From positions 1 to 64,000 of the forward strand of contig JAXGZS010000008.1 of the NCBI GenBank assembly GCA_040776805.1: DNA of 64,000 bases, written 5' to 3'. Below are positions 7,586 to 14,988 of this stretch, piece by piece (positions within the stretch are counted from its first letter, which is position 1; every line of letters begins with the position of its first letter). The notes under the pieces are model-generated. The model was given only the letters and a program-made list of their open reading frames with translations, was not told the origin of the DNA and did not search any database. The stretch is from UBA7702 sp040776805. GTDB lineage: Bacteria; Bacillota; Dehalobacteriia; UBA7702. The translations under genes and the position numbers were made by a program.

Positions 7586-8350
7586 ATGAACGAAACAGAA
7601 AAAGTATCTCATCAGCCAACATGTGCTGCGGGGACGAATCCCAATTGCGGTGAGTGCTGTGCCATCTTCACGGATTCGGCGAAAAGAGCGGCCTTTGGCT
7701 ACCAGATAACATCGGCTGCTTGTGAATGCCATGATATCTGTGTTCAAGATGTTCGGGATATTTGCGTTACCAGCAGAACGCTAAGAGCTTGTGTTCCCTG
7801 TAACGCAGATGAACGCGCCGGCTGCCGTGGCGGTTTCCTGCCTGATGGAGTACCCCAAATTCAAAGTTGGCGCGTTTTGTGCGCAGATGAATCTCTTAGT
7901 CCGGAAACCGGATGTAATCGCATCATCAATGATATAGAGTTTGAAATAGTGCTGCGCTATGGTACGGGCACCTTAGTTGTGCTTACGCCAAGAGAAACCT
8001 TCACCTGCTTGTGGCATCAGTTCGCCAAGTTCCCCAGTGGTGTATTCTATACAAACAATACGGCAGGCGAAAATGCCTTCAGAAATGAACTGGCCCAAAT
8101 TGATGGTTCCTGCAAGGTGATTATCATCGAAAATGTACGGGTTGTCCCCCAAGGCAATAACTGCGTCTTAGAGATTGTGTATAAAGTGATTGATAAACTC
8201 TGGAAGCATGAAAACCTGTTGGTATCGGCCATTAAACCATATGTTGGTTCCGGAGAAGTGAGTAACATCACCGTTAGCCAGGAATTCGAACAAGGGCATT
8301 TGATTGGTCCCTGTACTGGAGAAAATGGTTGCGGCGGTAACGCTGGTTAA
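7586..8350 (+). CDS. Cysteine-rich protein of unknown function, spore-coat-like
   Basis: A 254-residue protein that I do not recognise by family. It has 18 cysteines, 13 of them in the first 110 residues, including CGECC (21-25), CECHDIC (46-52) and CVPC (69-72). There is no signal peptide and no membrane segment. The second half is predicted beta-rich (FEIVLRYGTGTLVVLTP and KVIIIENVRVV are alternating strands) and the end is Gly/Cys-rich (TGENGCGGNAG). The ATG follows GAGGTGG with a suitable gap. A cysteine-rich, leaderless, beta-rich protein behind a sigma-K-like promoter suggests a spore coat or exosporium component, but this is inference; a redox or metal-binding protein is an alternative. 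Confidence 0.7.
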   Translation: MNETEKVSHQPTCAAGTNPNCGECCAIFTDSAKRAAFGYQITSAACECHDICVQDVRDICVTSRTLRACVPCNADERAGCRGGFLPDGVPQIQSWRVLCADESLSPETGCNRIINDIEFEIVLRYGTGTLVVLTPRETFTCLWHQFAKFPSGVFYTNNTAGENAFRNELAQIDGSCKVIIIENVRVVPQGNNCVLEIVYKVIDKLWKHENLLVSAIKPYVGSGEVSNITVSQEFEQGHLIGPCTGENGCGGNAG

Positions 8351-8366
8351 CCGATCCGTTTCTACA

Positions 8367-8405
8367 GGGGGCTGCTGATGATTTTTCACCGGCAGCCCTC
8401 TTTTT
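8367..8405 (+). terminator. Terminator of the cysteine-rich protein gene
   Basis: GGGGGCTGC (8367-8375) pairs with GCAGCCCTC (8392-8400) and T5 follows in the plus direction, 16 bases after the stop. Confidence 0.85.
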
Positions 8406-8406
8406 A

Positions 8407-8634
8407 TCATTTAAGCATCTTTCCCAGGCGATCTATCTTTTCCTCGATTTTGTCTAGACGTTGGCTGATTTGTCTGAGTTGATCGGCCTGATCTGTAGCT
8501 TGCGCAGCCGCAGACGGTTGATGCCAATTTGTCGTTTTCTTATAGGCGTTTCGTGATTGTTGATTGATGTTCGCTACTTCTTTTATGATATCTCTGTTTT
8601 GGTGTATGTCTTCAGGATTGTGAGAATCATCCAT
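8407..8634 (-). CDS. Small acidic-to-basic coiled-coil protein, unknown
   Basis: A 75-residue protein convergent with the cysteine-rich gene. The N-terminus is Asp/Asn/His-rich (MDDSHNPEDIHQNRD), the middle is Gln/Ala-rich and the last 30 residues form an amphipathic heptad pattern (LRQISQRLDKIEEKIDRLGKML), a likely short coiled coil. A strong AAGGAGG lies 11 bases before the ATG at 8634; the frame continues upstream but crosses this site. No family is recognised. It shares the gene-poor island with the cysteine-rich protein, and the two may be functionally linked, though nothing proves it. Confidence 0.6.
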   Translation of the reverse strand: MDDSHNPEDIHQNRDIIKEVANINQQSRNAYKKTTNWHQPSAAAQATDQADQLRQISQRLDKIEEKIDRLGKMLK

Positions 8635-9070
8635 ATCCTCATTCGCCTCCTTTTTTATGGGTTTTGAGTTGATGGGAAATGATAGCCGCAATCATCTTTG
8701 GTATATGTCCTTTGGCATATCCCCTACTGCTTGGCCCAACGAAAAGGTACCCCCCTATGATTTATATATGCGTTTCCATGAAGAAAGGTGAAGAACGGGC
8801 TTCCGGCTTTCGGCGATTCGGAGTTAGGTATGAGAATTGCTTTCGCAAAAGACGGTGGAAGGCAGAACCACCCTTTGTCATCAATGACCCTAAGCCTCGC
8901 CATTCACCGGGTGTGTGTTTTTGGGAGACGCGTAGCCGTATTCCGCAGTTCTTCTCTTAAAATCTTAAAAGTAAAAGCCCTTGTTAGCGGAAATTTTTCC
9001 GAAAGGAGCACCCGGAGCTGCATAGTTAGCCAACTCTTTATCCTTTTTTATTTGTCCGGTTTTTTCTCAT
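8635..9070. other. Gene-free interval
   Basis: Only overlapping short frames without ribosome-binding sites and without recognisable protein sequence occur here. It may contain the promoter of the small coiled-coil gene on the minus strand (upstream of 8650) and possibly decayed coding sequence. I can name nothing in it. Confidence 0.5.
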
Positions 9071-9120
9071 GAAAAGCGCCTCCCTTCGTTGTTTTGTGAT
9101 CTTACGAGGAGAGGCGCTTT
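9071..9120 (-). terminator. Probable terminator of the 9223-10602 gene
   Basis: AAAGCGCCTC (9073-9082) pairs with GAGGCGCTTT (9111-9120). In the minus direction TTTTC follows. It lies about 100 bases past the stop of the zinc-ribbon protein; the stretch from here to 9222 holds no other feature. Confidence 0.6.
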
Positions 9121-9222
9121 GGCAATATCTTTTTTCCTTGGGGCGGTTCATTATGGGCGGCTGTTTTTTAAGGTCGGTGCCGCAAGGGCGGGTTTTGCCT
9201 GTTTATGCCGAAGAACATTTTC

Positions 9223-10602
9223 TTAAATGCTGTTCTTTGCGGTGTTGTTGATATTGATTTTGACGGTTTTCATTTTATCGTTATCGTAGGAAAAAAGCCA
9301 GGGGCCGCAAATGGCCAAGCCGTAATAGGCTTCTTTTGACGAGAGGAGCGTCTGTTTGTTGGCGCCGTCGGTATGAAGGGAACAAATTTTGCTGTTGACG
9401 GTTTCTTCGTTTTCATCGGTGGTTACTTCAATAAAGTAGATCGTGTCCTCCACGACATTGAGATACCACACATCGGCTTGTTCGTTTAAAACGATCAGTT
9501 CTTCTTCGTTATTTTCATCATTTTCATTGACGCCGTTTAAATGCAATTTTTTTATGATGAGGCTGTCTGATTCGGGATGATCGGCGATGTAGACGGTGTC
9601 CCCGGCCACGCAGTAAGCGTCGATGGTATTGGGAGACGCATAAATCTTTGTTTCATGCTGTCCGTTGAAATCGCAGCGGCAGAGGGTTTCCCGATCAATG
9701 TAATAGATGAAATCATCGAAAACGGCAAAAGAATAGATGTAACCTTGCTTCTTTAGGACTGTTTGCACCTGAAAACCGTCGAGATCCGCTTTGAGGATCT
9801 GATCTCCGCCGTCTTCCGTGGAGACGTCGAAATAGATTTGATTCGAAAGTACGTATAGATTATAAATGGTATCCTCGGTAATGTAGATCTCCTCTATGGT
9901 GTCGCTGTAGAGATCATAGACATAGACGCCGGAATCCACATGGTTATAGTCCGCATCGTAGCTGTCGCCGACAAAAAAGAGCTGATTGCCGATGACGTTA
10001 ATGTTGGAAATTTCACCGTCGAAGGTAAAATAAATCTGTTCGTTGTTGCCGTTGAGGTCAATGGCTTTGATCTTATCTTCCTTGGTATCCATGGATTCGT
10101 GGAGGTAATAGATGGTATCGTCCTGCATTGCCGCGATGCCGTAGCACAAGGAGTTGGCGGGAGTGTTGCCGATCTCGTTGCTGTTTTCCGTGGGGAAGTC
10201 TGTCAGATGATCGTAAAAGGGCGTGCTTGTTTTAGAAAGTGCCATGCCGGTGATCACCAGCGAGAGCGCAAGGAATAGTAAGGTGATGCCGCCGGCGAGG
10301 CCAAAGGCCAAGCCGAGCCGAGGTTTCTTGGGCTTAACCTGGGGCGGCCTCTTCTCTTCCGGCGGCAGCGTCATGTAGGAAAAATCATTTTCTGCCGCCG
10401 CTATGCCGTCTTTATGATCAGGCGGCATGCTTACCGGCATGGTTGCCTCGGGCGATCTATTTTTTTCCGTTGCCGCACCTTCTTTGTAATCTGTCGGCAC
10501 GCTTCTTTGCCGTTCTTGATCAGGGCTGTCTGTGGCCACACCGCAATAACAACAAAATACGCTGTCTGTCGCAATTTTTTTGCCACATTTTCTGCAAAAC
10601 AT
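9223..10602 (-). CDS. Zinc-ribbon, single-pass membrane protein with DUF5050-like beta-propeller
   Basis: A 459-residue protein. Residues 1-21 are a zinc ribbon (MFCRKCGKK... FCCYCG), then a low-complexity linker to about 95, a basic proline stretch, one membrane segment (about 99-125) and an extracellular domain built of repeated strand motifs such as DTIYYLHES, NQLFFVGDS, DDFIYYIDR and DTVYIADHP, as in DUF5050/propeller-like proteins. The ATG at 10602 has GGGAGG six bases upstream; an in-frame ATG further up has none. The layout suggests a cytosolic zinc finger joined to an outer sensor-like propeller. Its paralogue is encoded just upstream. The function is unknown. Confidence 0.8.
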   Translation of the reverse strand: MFCRKCGKKIATDSVFCCYCGVATDSPDQERQRSVPTDYKEGAATEKNRSPEATMPVSMPPDHKDGIAAAENDFSYMTLPPEEKRPPQVKPKKPRLGLAFGLAGGITLLFLALSLVITGMALSKTSTPFYDHLTDFPTENSNEIGNTPANSLCYGIAAMQDDTIYYLHESMDTKEDKIKAIDLNGNNEQIYFTFDGEISNINVIGNQLFFVGDSYDADYNHVDSGVYVYDLYSDTIEEIYITEDTIYNLYVLSNQIYFDVSTEDGGDQILKADLDGFQVQTVLKKQGYIYSFAVFDDFIYYIDRETLCRCDFNGQHETKIYASPNTIDAYCVAGDTVYIADHPESDSLIIKKLHLNGVNENDENNEEELIVLNEQADVWYLNVVEDTIYFIEVTTDENEETVNSKICSLHTDGANKQTLLSSKEAYYGLAICGPWLFSYDNDKMKTVKININNTAKNSI

Positions 10603-10646
10603 AAGTATCCTCCCTTGATTTCGTGTCACTTAATCAAAGTCATGAA

Positions 10647-10683
10647 GGCGCGGCCTCTTTAGAAAGTTGAAAGAGGCCGCGCC
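10647..10683 (-). terminator. GC-rich hairpin after the 10695-12176 gene
   Basis: A perfect 14-bp stem (GGCGCGGCCTCTTT, 10647-10660, with 10670-10683) sits 12 bases after the stop. In the minus direction the following bases (TTCATGACTTTG) are only weakly T-rich, so termination may be incomplete and read on into the paralogue. Confidence 0.6.
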
Positions 10684-10694
10684 GCCACTTGTTT

Positions 10695-12176
10695 TTATTG
10701 TTTGAGCTTTACGGTTTCTCCTTTATTACTGTCGTAATAGAAGAGCCAGCCGCCGCATAGGGACGTGTTGTAAATAGAACCATCCGTGGTGCCGAGGGTC
10801 ATTGCGCCGGAGCCGTCGCTTTGGACGAAACAGAACGATGCGGAGATCGCTTCAGAGAAGTCGTCATTGTACGTGGTATCGACGTAATAGAGCTTGCCGT
10901 TATCAATGTTGATTTCGGTGATACCGTTTGTGGCCGTCGATTTCACCACGTTGGTGACGTTGCTGCCGTCGGCGTTCATTGCCGTGATGGCGGGGTATCC
11001 GTCGCTGACGTATTCAGCGACGTAAATGTTAGAATTTTCCAGACAGAATCCCATGAGGCTGTCGGAAGAGGTGTAAATCTCTGTGCTGTTATTGCCGTTC
11101 ATATCGCAACGATAGAGGGTAATATCATTGCAGTAGTAAATCTGGTCGTTATTGACCGTGAAATAATACGAGGTTGAGGCAATGTACGTTGCATTACTGC
11201 CGTCGAGGTTGGAGGCATAGATATCGCAGGTTGAGCTGTCCTCTTTTTCGACGGCAAAGTACATTTTATCGTCCTTTACAAAAAGGCCGTAGAGGTAGGC
11301 AGGGGAGTTATAGACTGTTTCTACCGTGCCGTCGGTGATACGGTAACAATAGATGTTCGAGGAAACGAGGGTATCGGATTCGTCGAAGGAGTCGCCGTTA
11401 AAATAGAGGGTATCACCGATCACGTTTAGATAATAAATATCTCCCGCAAAAGTATAAAGCTCTTTCTCGTTACCGCCGTTTTTATCCATGGATAGGATGA
11501 TGTCGTCATCATTGCCGGAATGGACCTGCATATAATAGATGGTGTCTCCCTGGATCGTTGCGATGCCGCCGCAGGCGATATTCCCTGCGCTATTCCCTGC
11601 CGTATTGGTCGTTTCTTTGGGGATGGTTTCAGGAACTTCCTGTTCCTCATAATCCTCATAGGCGTAATCATCGGAATCAACGTAAGTATCCCCATGGTTT
11701 CTTGATGCCGCAAAAGCGAGGATGGAAGCGACGATGATCATCAAAACCATCACACCCCCGGCGATGCAGGGAATCAAGTTTATTTTGCCTCTTTTCGGCT
11801 TTGCCCCGACCGCATCCGTGGTTTGTGAAGCAACACCGGGTGCAGGTCTTTCCGCTGCCGTATCCGTGAATTGGCTCATGGGCGAATCGCTCTGGGGTGC
11901 GTCTGTGAATTGGCTCATGGGCGAATCGCTCTGGGGTGCGTCTGTAGATTCGTTCATGGGTGAGTCGCTTGGGAGGGGTGTTTCCGGAACGTTTTTTTCC
12001 GATGCTGCGGTTTCTGCAAGGTCTTTTTCGTCTTTATCGGAAATTTCGGATGCGACCTCTGTGGTTTCCGCTTTTTCCTCATCGCTGTTTTGTACGGGTG
12101 TACCAACCGGTTCTCCGCAATTGAAGCAAAACACGCTTTCGTCCGGAATTTTAATGCCACAATTTTTGCAAAACAT
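10695..12176 (-). CDS. Zinc-ribbon, single-pass membrane protein with DUF5050-like beta-propeller (paralogue)
   Basis: A 493-residue paralogue of the next gene downstream. It begins MFCKNCGIKIPDESVFCFNC, a CxxC...CxxC zinc ribbon, then a long acidic Ser/Thr/Asp linker containing a 13-residue repeat (SDSPMSQFTDAPQ), a membrane segment near residues 138-158 (PCIAGGVMVLMIIVASILAF) and a propeller-like ectodomain with repeats such as DTIYYMQV, DTLYFNGDS, DKMYFAVE and GKLYYVDT. AAGGAGG precedes the ATG at a good distance. The matching zinc ribbon, linker, membrane segment and repeats show a local duplication. The function is unknown. Confidence 0.8.
   Translation of the reverse strand: MFCKNCGIKIPDESVFCFNCGEPVGTPVQNSDEEKAETTEVASEISDKDEKDLAETAASEKNVPETPLPSDSPMNESTDAPQSDSPMSQFTDAPQSDSPMSQFTDTAAERPAPGVASQTTDAVGAKPKRGKINLIPCIAGGVMVLMIIVASILAFAASRNHGDTYVDSDDYAYEDYEEQEVPETIPKETTNTAGNSAGNIACGGIATIQGDTIYYMQVHSGNDDDIILSMDKNGGNEKELYTFAGDIYYLNVIGDTLYFNGDSFDESDTLVSSNIYCYRITDGTVETVYNSPAYLYGLFVKDDKMYFAVEKEDSSTCDIYASNLDGSNATYIASTSYYFTVNNDQIYYCNDITLYRCDMNGNNSTEIYTSSDSLMGFCLENSNIYVAEYVSDGYPAITAMNADGSNVTNVVKSTATNGITEINIDNGKLYYVDTTYNDDFSEAISASFCFVQSDGSGAMTLGTTDGSIYNTSLCGGWLFYYDSNKGETVKLKQ
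11866..11973. repeat. 39-bp tandem repeat inside the zinc-ribbon protein gene
   Basis: Two near-identical 39-bp units (11866-11904, 11905-11943) and a diverged partial third unit encode a 13-residue Asp/Ser/Pro repeat in the linker between zinc ribbon and membrane segment. The period is a multiple of three, so copy changes keep the frame. Confidence 0.9.
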
Positions 12177-12317
12177 ATCGTACCTCCTTATTTTTTTACG
12201 GATTTGTTTTCCTCGTTGAAAAAGTTCGGTGCTTCTCCTTATATCTAATAATTTATCATATTGTGGGCAATTTGCAATCTTTTATTGGAATTTTTTGTCG
12301 ATTTTGTGGCGGTGATC

Positions 12318-12368
12318 AAAAAGAGGCGGCAAAAGGCCATGTGATGTCTATTGGAACAGCCTCTTTTT
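12318..12368 (-). terminator. Bidirectional-looking terminator ending the proBA-nadD operon
   Basis: AAAAAGAGGC (12318-12327) pairs with GCCTCTTTTT (12359-12368). T runs follow the stem in both directions. It lies just past the stop of the second LTA-synthase-like gene (12390). Confidence 0.75.
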
Positions 12369-12389
12369 TGCTGTCGCGAGCCTGTTGTT

Positions 12390-14231
12390 TTAAAAGCTTT
12401 CTCCATCGTTTTGCGCCGCGTATTTTTTGCCGAAGATCATATCGTAAGAGAGGAGAAGCCGCGTGTCGTACAATGCTTTGATTTTGGCGGTGGCATCCAT
12501 TTTTAGATAGACGTCGTGATAGGGCACTTGAGTGTAATAATCAAGGAGCAGGTTCATATAAGCGGAGCGATCGGTATCCGCCGTTTCCGCCAGCAAAGAC
12601 ATGAGATAGTAAGAGGAAACGGTCAGTGTTCCGTTATGATCTTTGGGGTACCAGTTGCTCGTATCGATCTCGTAGTTGGCCGTCATCAGAAAAGGCGTGC
12701 CGTAGCGAAGCAGCGCTTCTGCTTCACTGTCGTCATCAACGTCGCCGAAGAGGCCCGCCTCCTGATAGGTGTCGCCCAGGGAAGGCAGGTGATCCCCGAA
12801 CACCAGGAGGATGGTATCGCGTTCTCTCTTATCAATGTAGTCCACCAGTTTTGCCAAGGCCAGATTCATATCATAAACCCCCTGAGTACAGGTGGCGACC
12901 ATGGTTAGGTTCGCTTCGCTCAACGCGTCGTTTTCCACGCTGATTTGAGCCTCGTTGGGATGGAGGTCGGTATAGGGTTGGTGATTTTCCATGGAGATCC
13001 CAAAAATGAAGCCGGGCGCAGTTTCCGCTTTTGCCAGTTGCGCAATGATGGCATCGGCGAAGGTATCGTCGGAAATATAATTGTGTTGAAAGGTGACCGT
13101 CGGCATGGCGGCGATTTCCTCTTCCCCGTAAAAATCGTCAAAGCCCAAATAGCCGTAGGCGGTATCCCTGGCGTAAAAGGATTTATTGAAGGGGTGGATC
13201 GCGACGGTATGATAGCCCTGTTTTTGCAAAAGGGAAACACAGTTTGGCAGATTGTCGTCAATATAGGTGTAAGGAGACATGCCGGTGAGGAAACACTCGG
13301 TGGAATAACCGGTCAATACGTTGAATTCGGTGGTTACTGTCCCGCCGCACATGACGCAGGTGGTCATGGTGCCGCTGACGGTGTGATCCCTTGCGCTCAG
13401 CGCGTCAAAAATGGCCATGGGATCTTGGGAGAAGGTCGTTCCCGTCAATTTCCGGACGTCCCAGAAGCTCTCGGCGAGGATCACGACGATATCCGGCGTC
13501 GCGGTTCCCTCGCTTTCTGTGTAGCCGTCGAGGAGGTCGGCGATGGCCGCTTCACCGTAGCCCTCCGGTTCTTCGCTGTGCAGGCTCAGCGTGTTGATGG
13601 TAAAAGCGGCGATAAAACCGTTGGCTTTATAGTTTGAGGATTGCAGCGCGGAATCGAAAAAGTTCATTTGAAAAAGAGATAACGTTTTGGCGGCAGTTGT
13701 CCCGCTGCTGAAAGCGGCGATCATGACGATGATCAGGGCGGCGGCGCCGATGATGCGATATCGGGGGGAGCGGGGGAGGGCAACCCCTAAAAGCCACAGA
13801 CAGAAAACCATCACAAAGACGAGAACGATCAGGGCGATGCTTTTCCCCGGCAGGGCAATGGAGGTAAAATCGAGGAGTTCCTTCATATCCCCGGCCATAC
13901 TGAAATCCCAGGGGAAAAAGTGATTTCCGTTTAAGGTGAATTTAATATAGTTGATCAGGGCGAAGAGCACGGAGGGAACGGCGAGGATCAGCGCCGCCAG
14001 CCAGCCGCGGCGGCAGAGGAAGAGCAGCAGCAGGTAGCCGACGCCAATCATCAGCGTGCCGAAAAGCGCCGGCAGGGGATGATGGGTCAAGTAATAAGCA
14101 AGCTCCGTGCCATCGCTGAAATTAAACCATTCCAGGACAAATTGACAAAGCAGCGGAAATAAGATCAGCAGGATCCAGCCGAAAATCCGGGAGATCCTGC
14201 TATTCTTGAATGCATTGCGAAAATGTACCAT
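12390..14231 (-). CDS. LTA synthase-like membrane sulfatase/phosphoglycerol transferase (paralogue)
   Basis: A 613-residue protein with five N-terminal hydrophobic segments (to about residue 178) and an extracellular sulfatase-fold domain. Catalytic features are Glu near 254 (ILAESFWD), Thr near 298 in GGTVTTEFNVLTG, His near 417 (MENHQPY) and Asp-His near 480 (VFGDHLPS). It is the same length and layout as the gene at 78-1922. It begins one base after the methyltransferase stop, so it is the last gene of the proB operon. It probably transfers phosphoglycerol to an envelope glycolipid or glycan; the substrate cannot be read. Confidence 0.88.
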   Translation of the reverse strand: MVHFRNAFKNSRISRIFGWILLILFPLLCQFVLEWFNFSDGTELAYYLTHHPLPALFGTLMIGVGYLLLLFLCRRGWLAALILAVPSVLFALINYIKFTLNGNHFFPWDFSMAGDMKELLDFTSIALPGKSIALIVLVFVMVFCLWLLGVALPRSPRYRIIGAAALIIVMIAAFSSGTTAAKTLSLFQMNFFDSALQSSNYKANGFIAAFTINTLSLHSEEPEGYGEAAIADLLDGYTESEGTATPDIVVILAESFWDVRKLTGTTFSQDPMAIFDALSARDHTVSGTMTTCVMCGGTVTTEFNVLTGYSTECFLTGMSPYTYIDDNLPNCVSLLQKQGYHTVAIHPFNKSFYARDTAYGYLGFDDFYGEEEIAAMPTVTFQHNYISDDTFADAIIAQLAKAETAPGFIFGISMENHQPYTDLHPNEAQISVENDALSEANLTMVATCTQGVYDMNLALAKLVDYIDKRERDTILLVFGDHLPSLGDTYQEAGLFGDVDDDSEAEALLRYGTPFLMTANYEIDTSNWYPKDHNGTLTVSSYYLMSLLAETADTDRSAYMNLLLDYYTQVPYHDVYLKMDATAKIKALYDTRLLLSYDMIFGKKYAAQNDGESF

Positions 14232-14232
14232 T

Positions 14233-14988
14233 TTAATTGACCTTTTCCAATATGGTAATATGTTTATCAGGCTCTTTTGTTAAAAGATCGTCGAAGCAGC
14301 AGCTTTTTAGATCGGGGCGGGGGCGAAAACCAACGGTTTGCGCCGTTTTAAGGATCTGCTGGTCGTCGAAAATCGTAAGACGGTGGGTTTCCTTAAATCG
14401 CCGGTAAACGTCGTCTTCTCCCTTGCTTTTAATGAAAGTCGTATAGGTGATGGCGGCGGCGGTCTCCCCCAATACCTTGGCTTGCCAAAGCAGATAATCG
14501 TCGTCGTGGCGCTCGTAAAATTCACCGTATTCCGCCAGTTCGGTGAAGTAGGCTTTTTCCCGCCAGCTGAAAACCAGGTTGCCGCCGACTTCCAGCGACC
14601 GGTAAGCGCAGCGGAAGAAATCGGCGAGTTCCGCGGTATCCGATAGGTGGTGGACGGTTTCACCGAAGCAGTAAACCACGTCATAGAGAGTATCGGTTTG
14701 AAAGGAACGCATATCGTCGTGGAGCAGATTGCTGCCGTAACCTGCCTGCCGGATTTTCGCCTTCAGGAGAGCCAGCATCTCTTCGGCGTAATCAAGGCCG
14801 TCGACATGGACGCCTCTTCCTAACAAGGGGATCAGGTGCCCACCGCTGCCGGCGCCGATGTCCAGGATGCGCCCCTGGGTTTGCTGCTGTCTGCAGAGAA
14901 AGCGGTAGATCGCTTCCGCTTCCGTTTCATAGTCGATAAAGCTCATGAAACGGTCATAGTAGGGGGCCAGCTCACGATAGATTTTCAT
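14233..14988 (-). CDS. Class I SAM-dependent methyltransferase
   Basis: A 251-residue Rossmann methyltransferase. It begins YRELAPYYDRFMSFIDY, typical of small-molecule and ubiquinone/menaquinone-like methyltransferases; the SAM loop is ILDIGAGSGGHLIPL (near 41-55), the acidic strand end is VDGLDYAEEML and motif III lies around GNLVFSW. A YyaC-like C-terminal extension is absent. Its ATG overlaps the TGA of the yqeK/rsfS frame by four bases (ATGA), indicating translational coupling. Methyltransferases of this kind often follow rsfS in Bacillota, but the substrate is not known to me. Confidence 0.88.
   Translation of the reverse strand: MKIYRELAPYYDRFMSFIDYETEAEAIYRFLCRQQQTQGRILDIGAGSGGHLIPLLGRGVHVDGLDYAEEMLALLKAKIRQAGYGSNLLHDDMRSFQTDTLYDVVYCFGETVHHLSDTAELADFFRCAYRSLEVGGNLVFSWREKAYFTELAEYGEFYERHDDDYLLWQAKVLGETAAAITYTTFIKSKGEDDVYRRFKETHRLTIFDDQQILKTAQTVGFRPRPDLKSCCFDDLLTKEPDKHITILEKVN

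Noticed and set aside
8679..9072. Two overlapping plus-strand frames of about 93 codons
   Set aside because: They compete for the same DNA in different frames, have no start signal and no recognisable sequence; at most decayed coding DNA.
9069..9251. 60-codon plus-strand frame
   Set aside because: It overlaps a terminator stem and the end of the zinc-ribbon gene and has no ribosome-binding site.
11866..11973. Possible CRISPR-like array
   Set aside because: The units are directly adjacent without spacers and code for a protein repeat.
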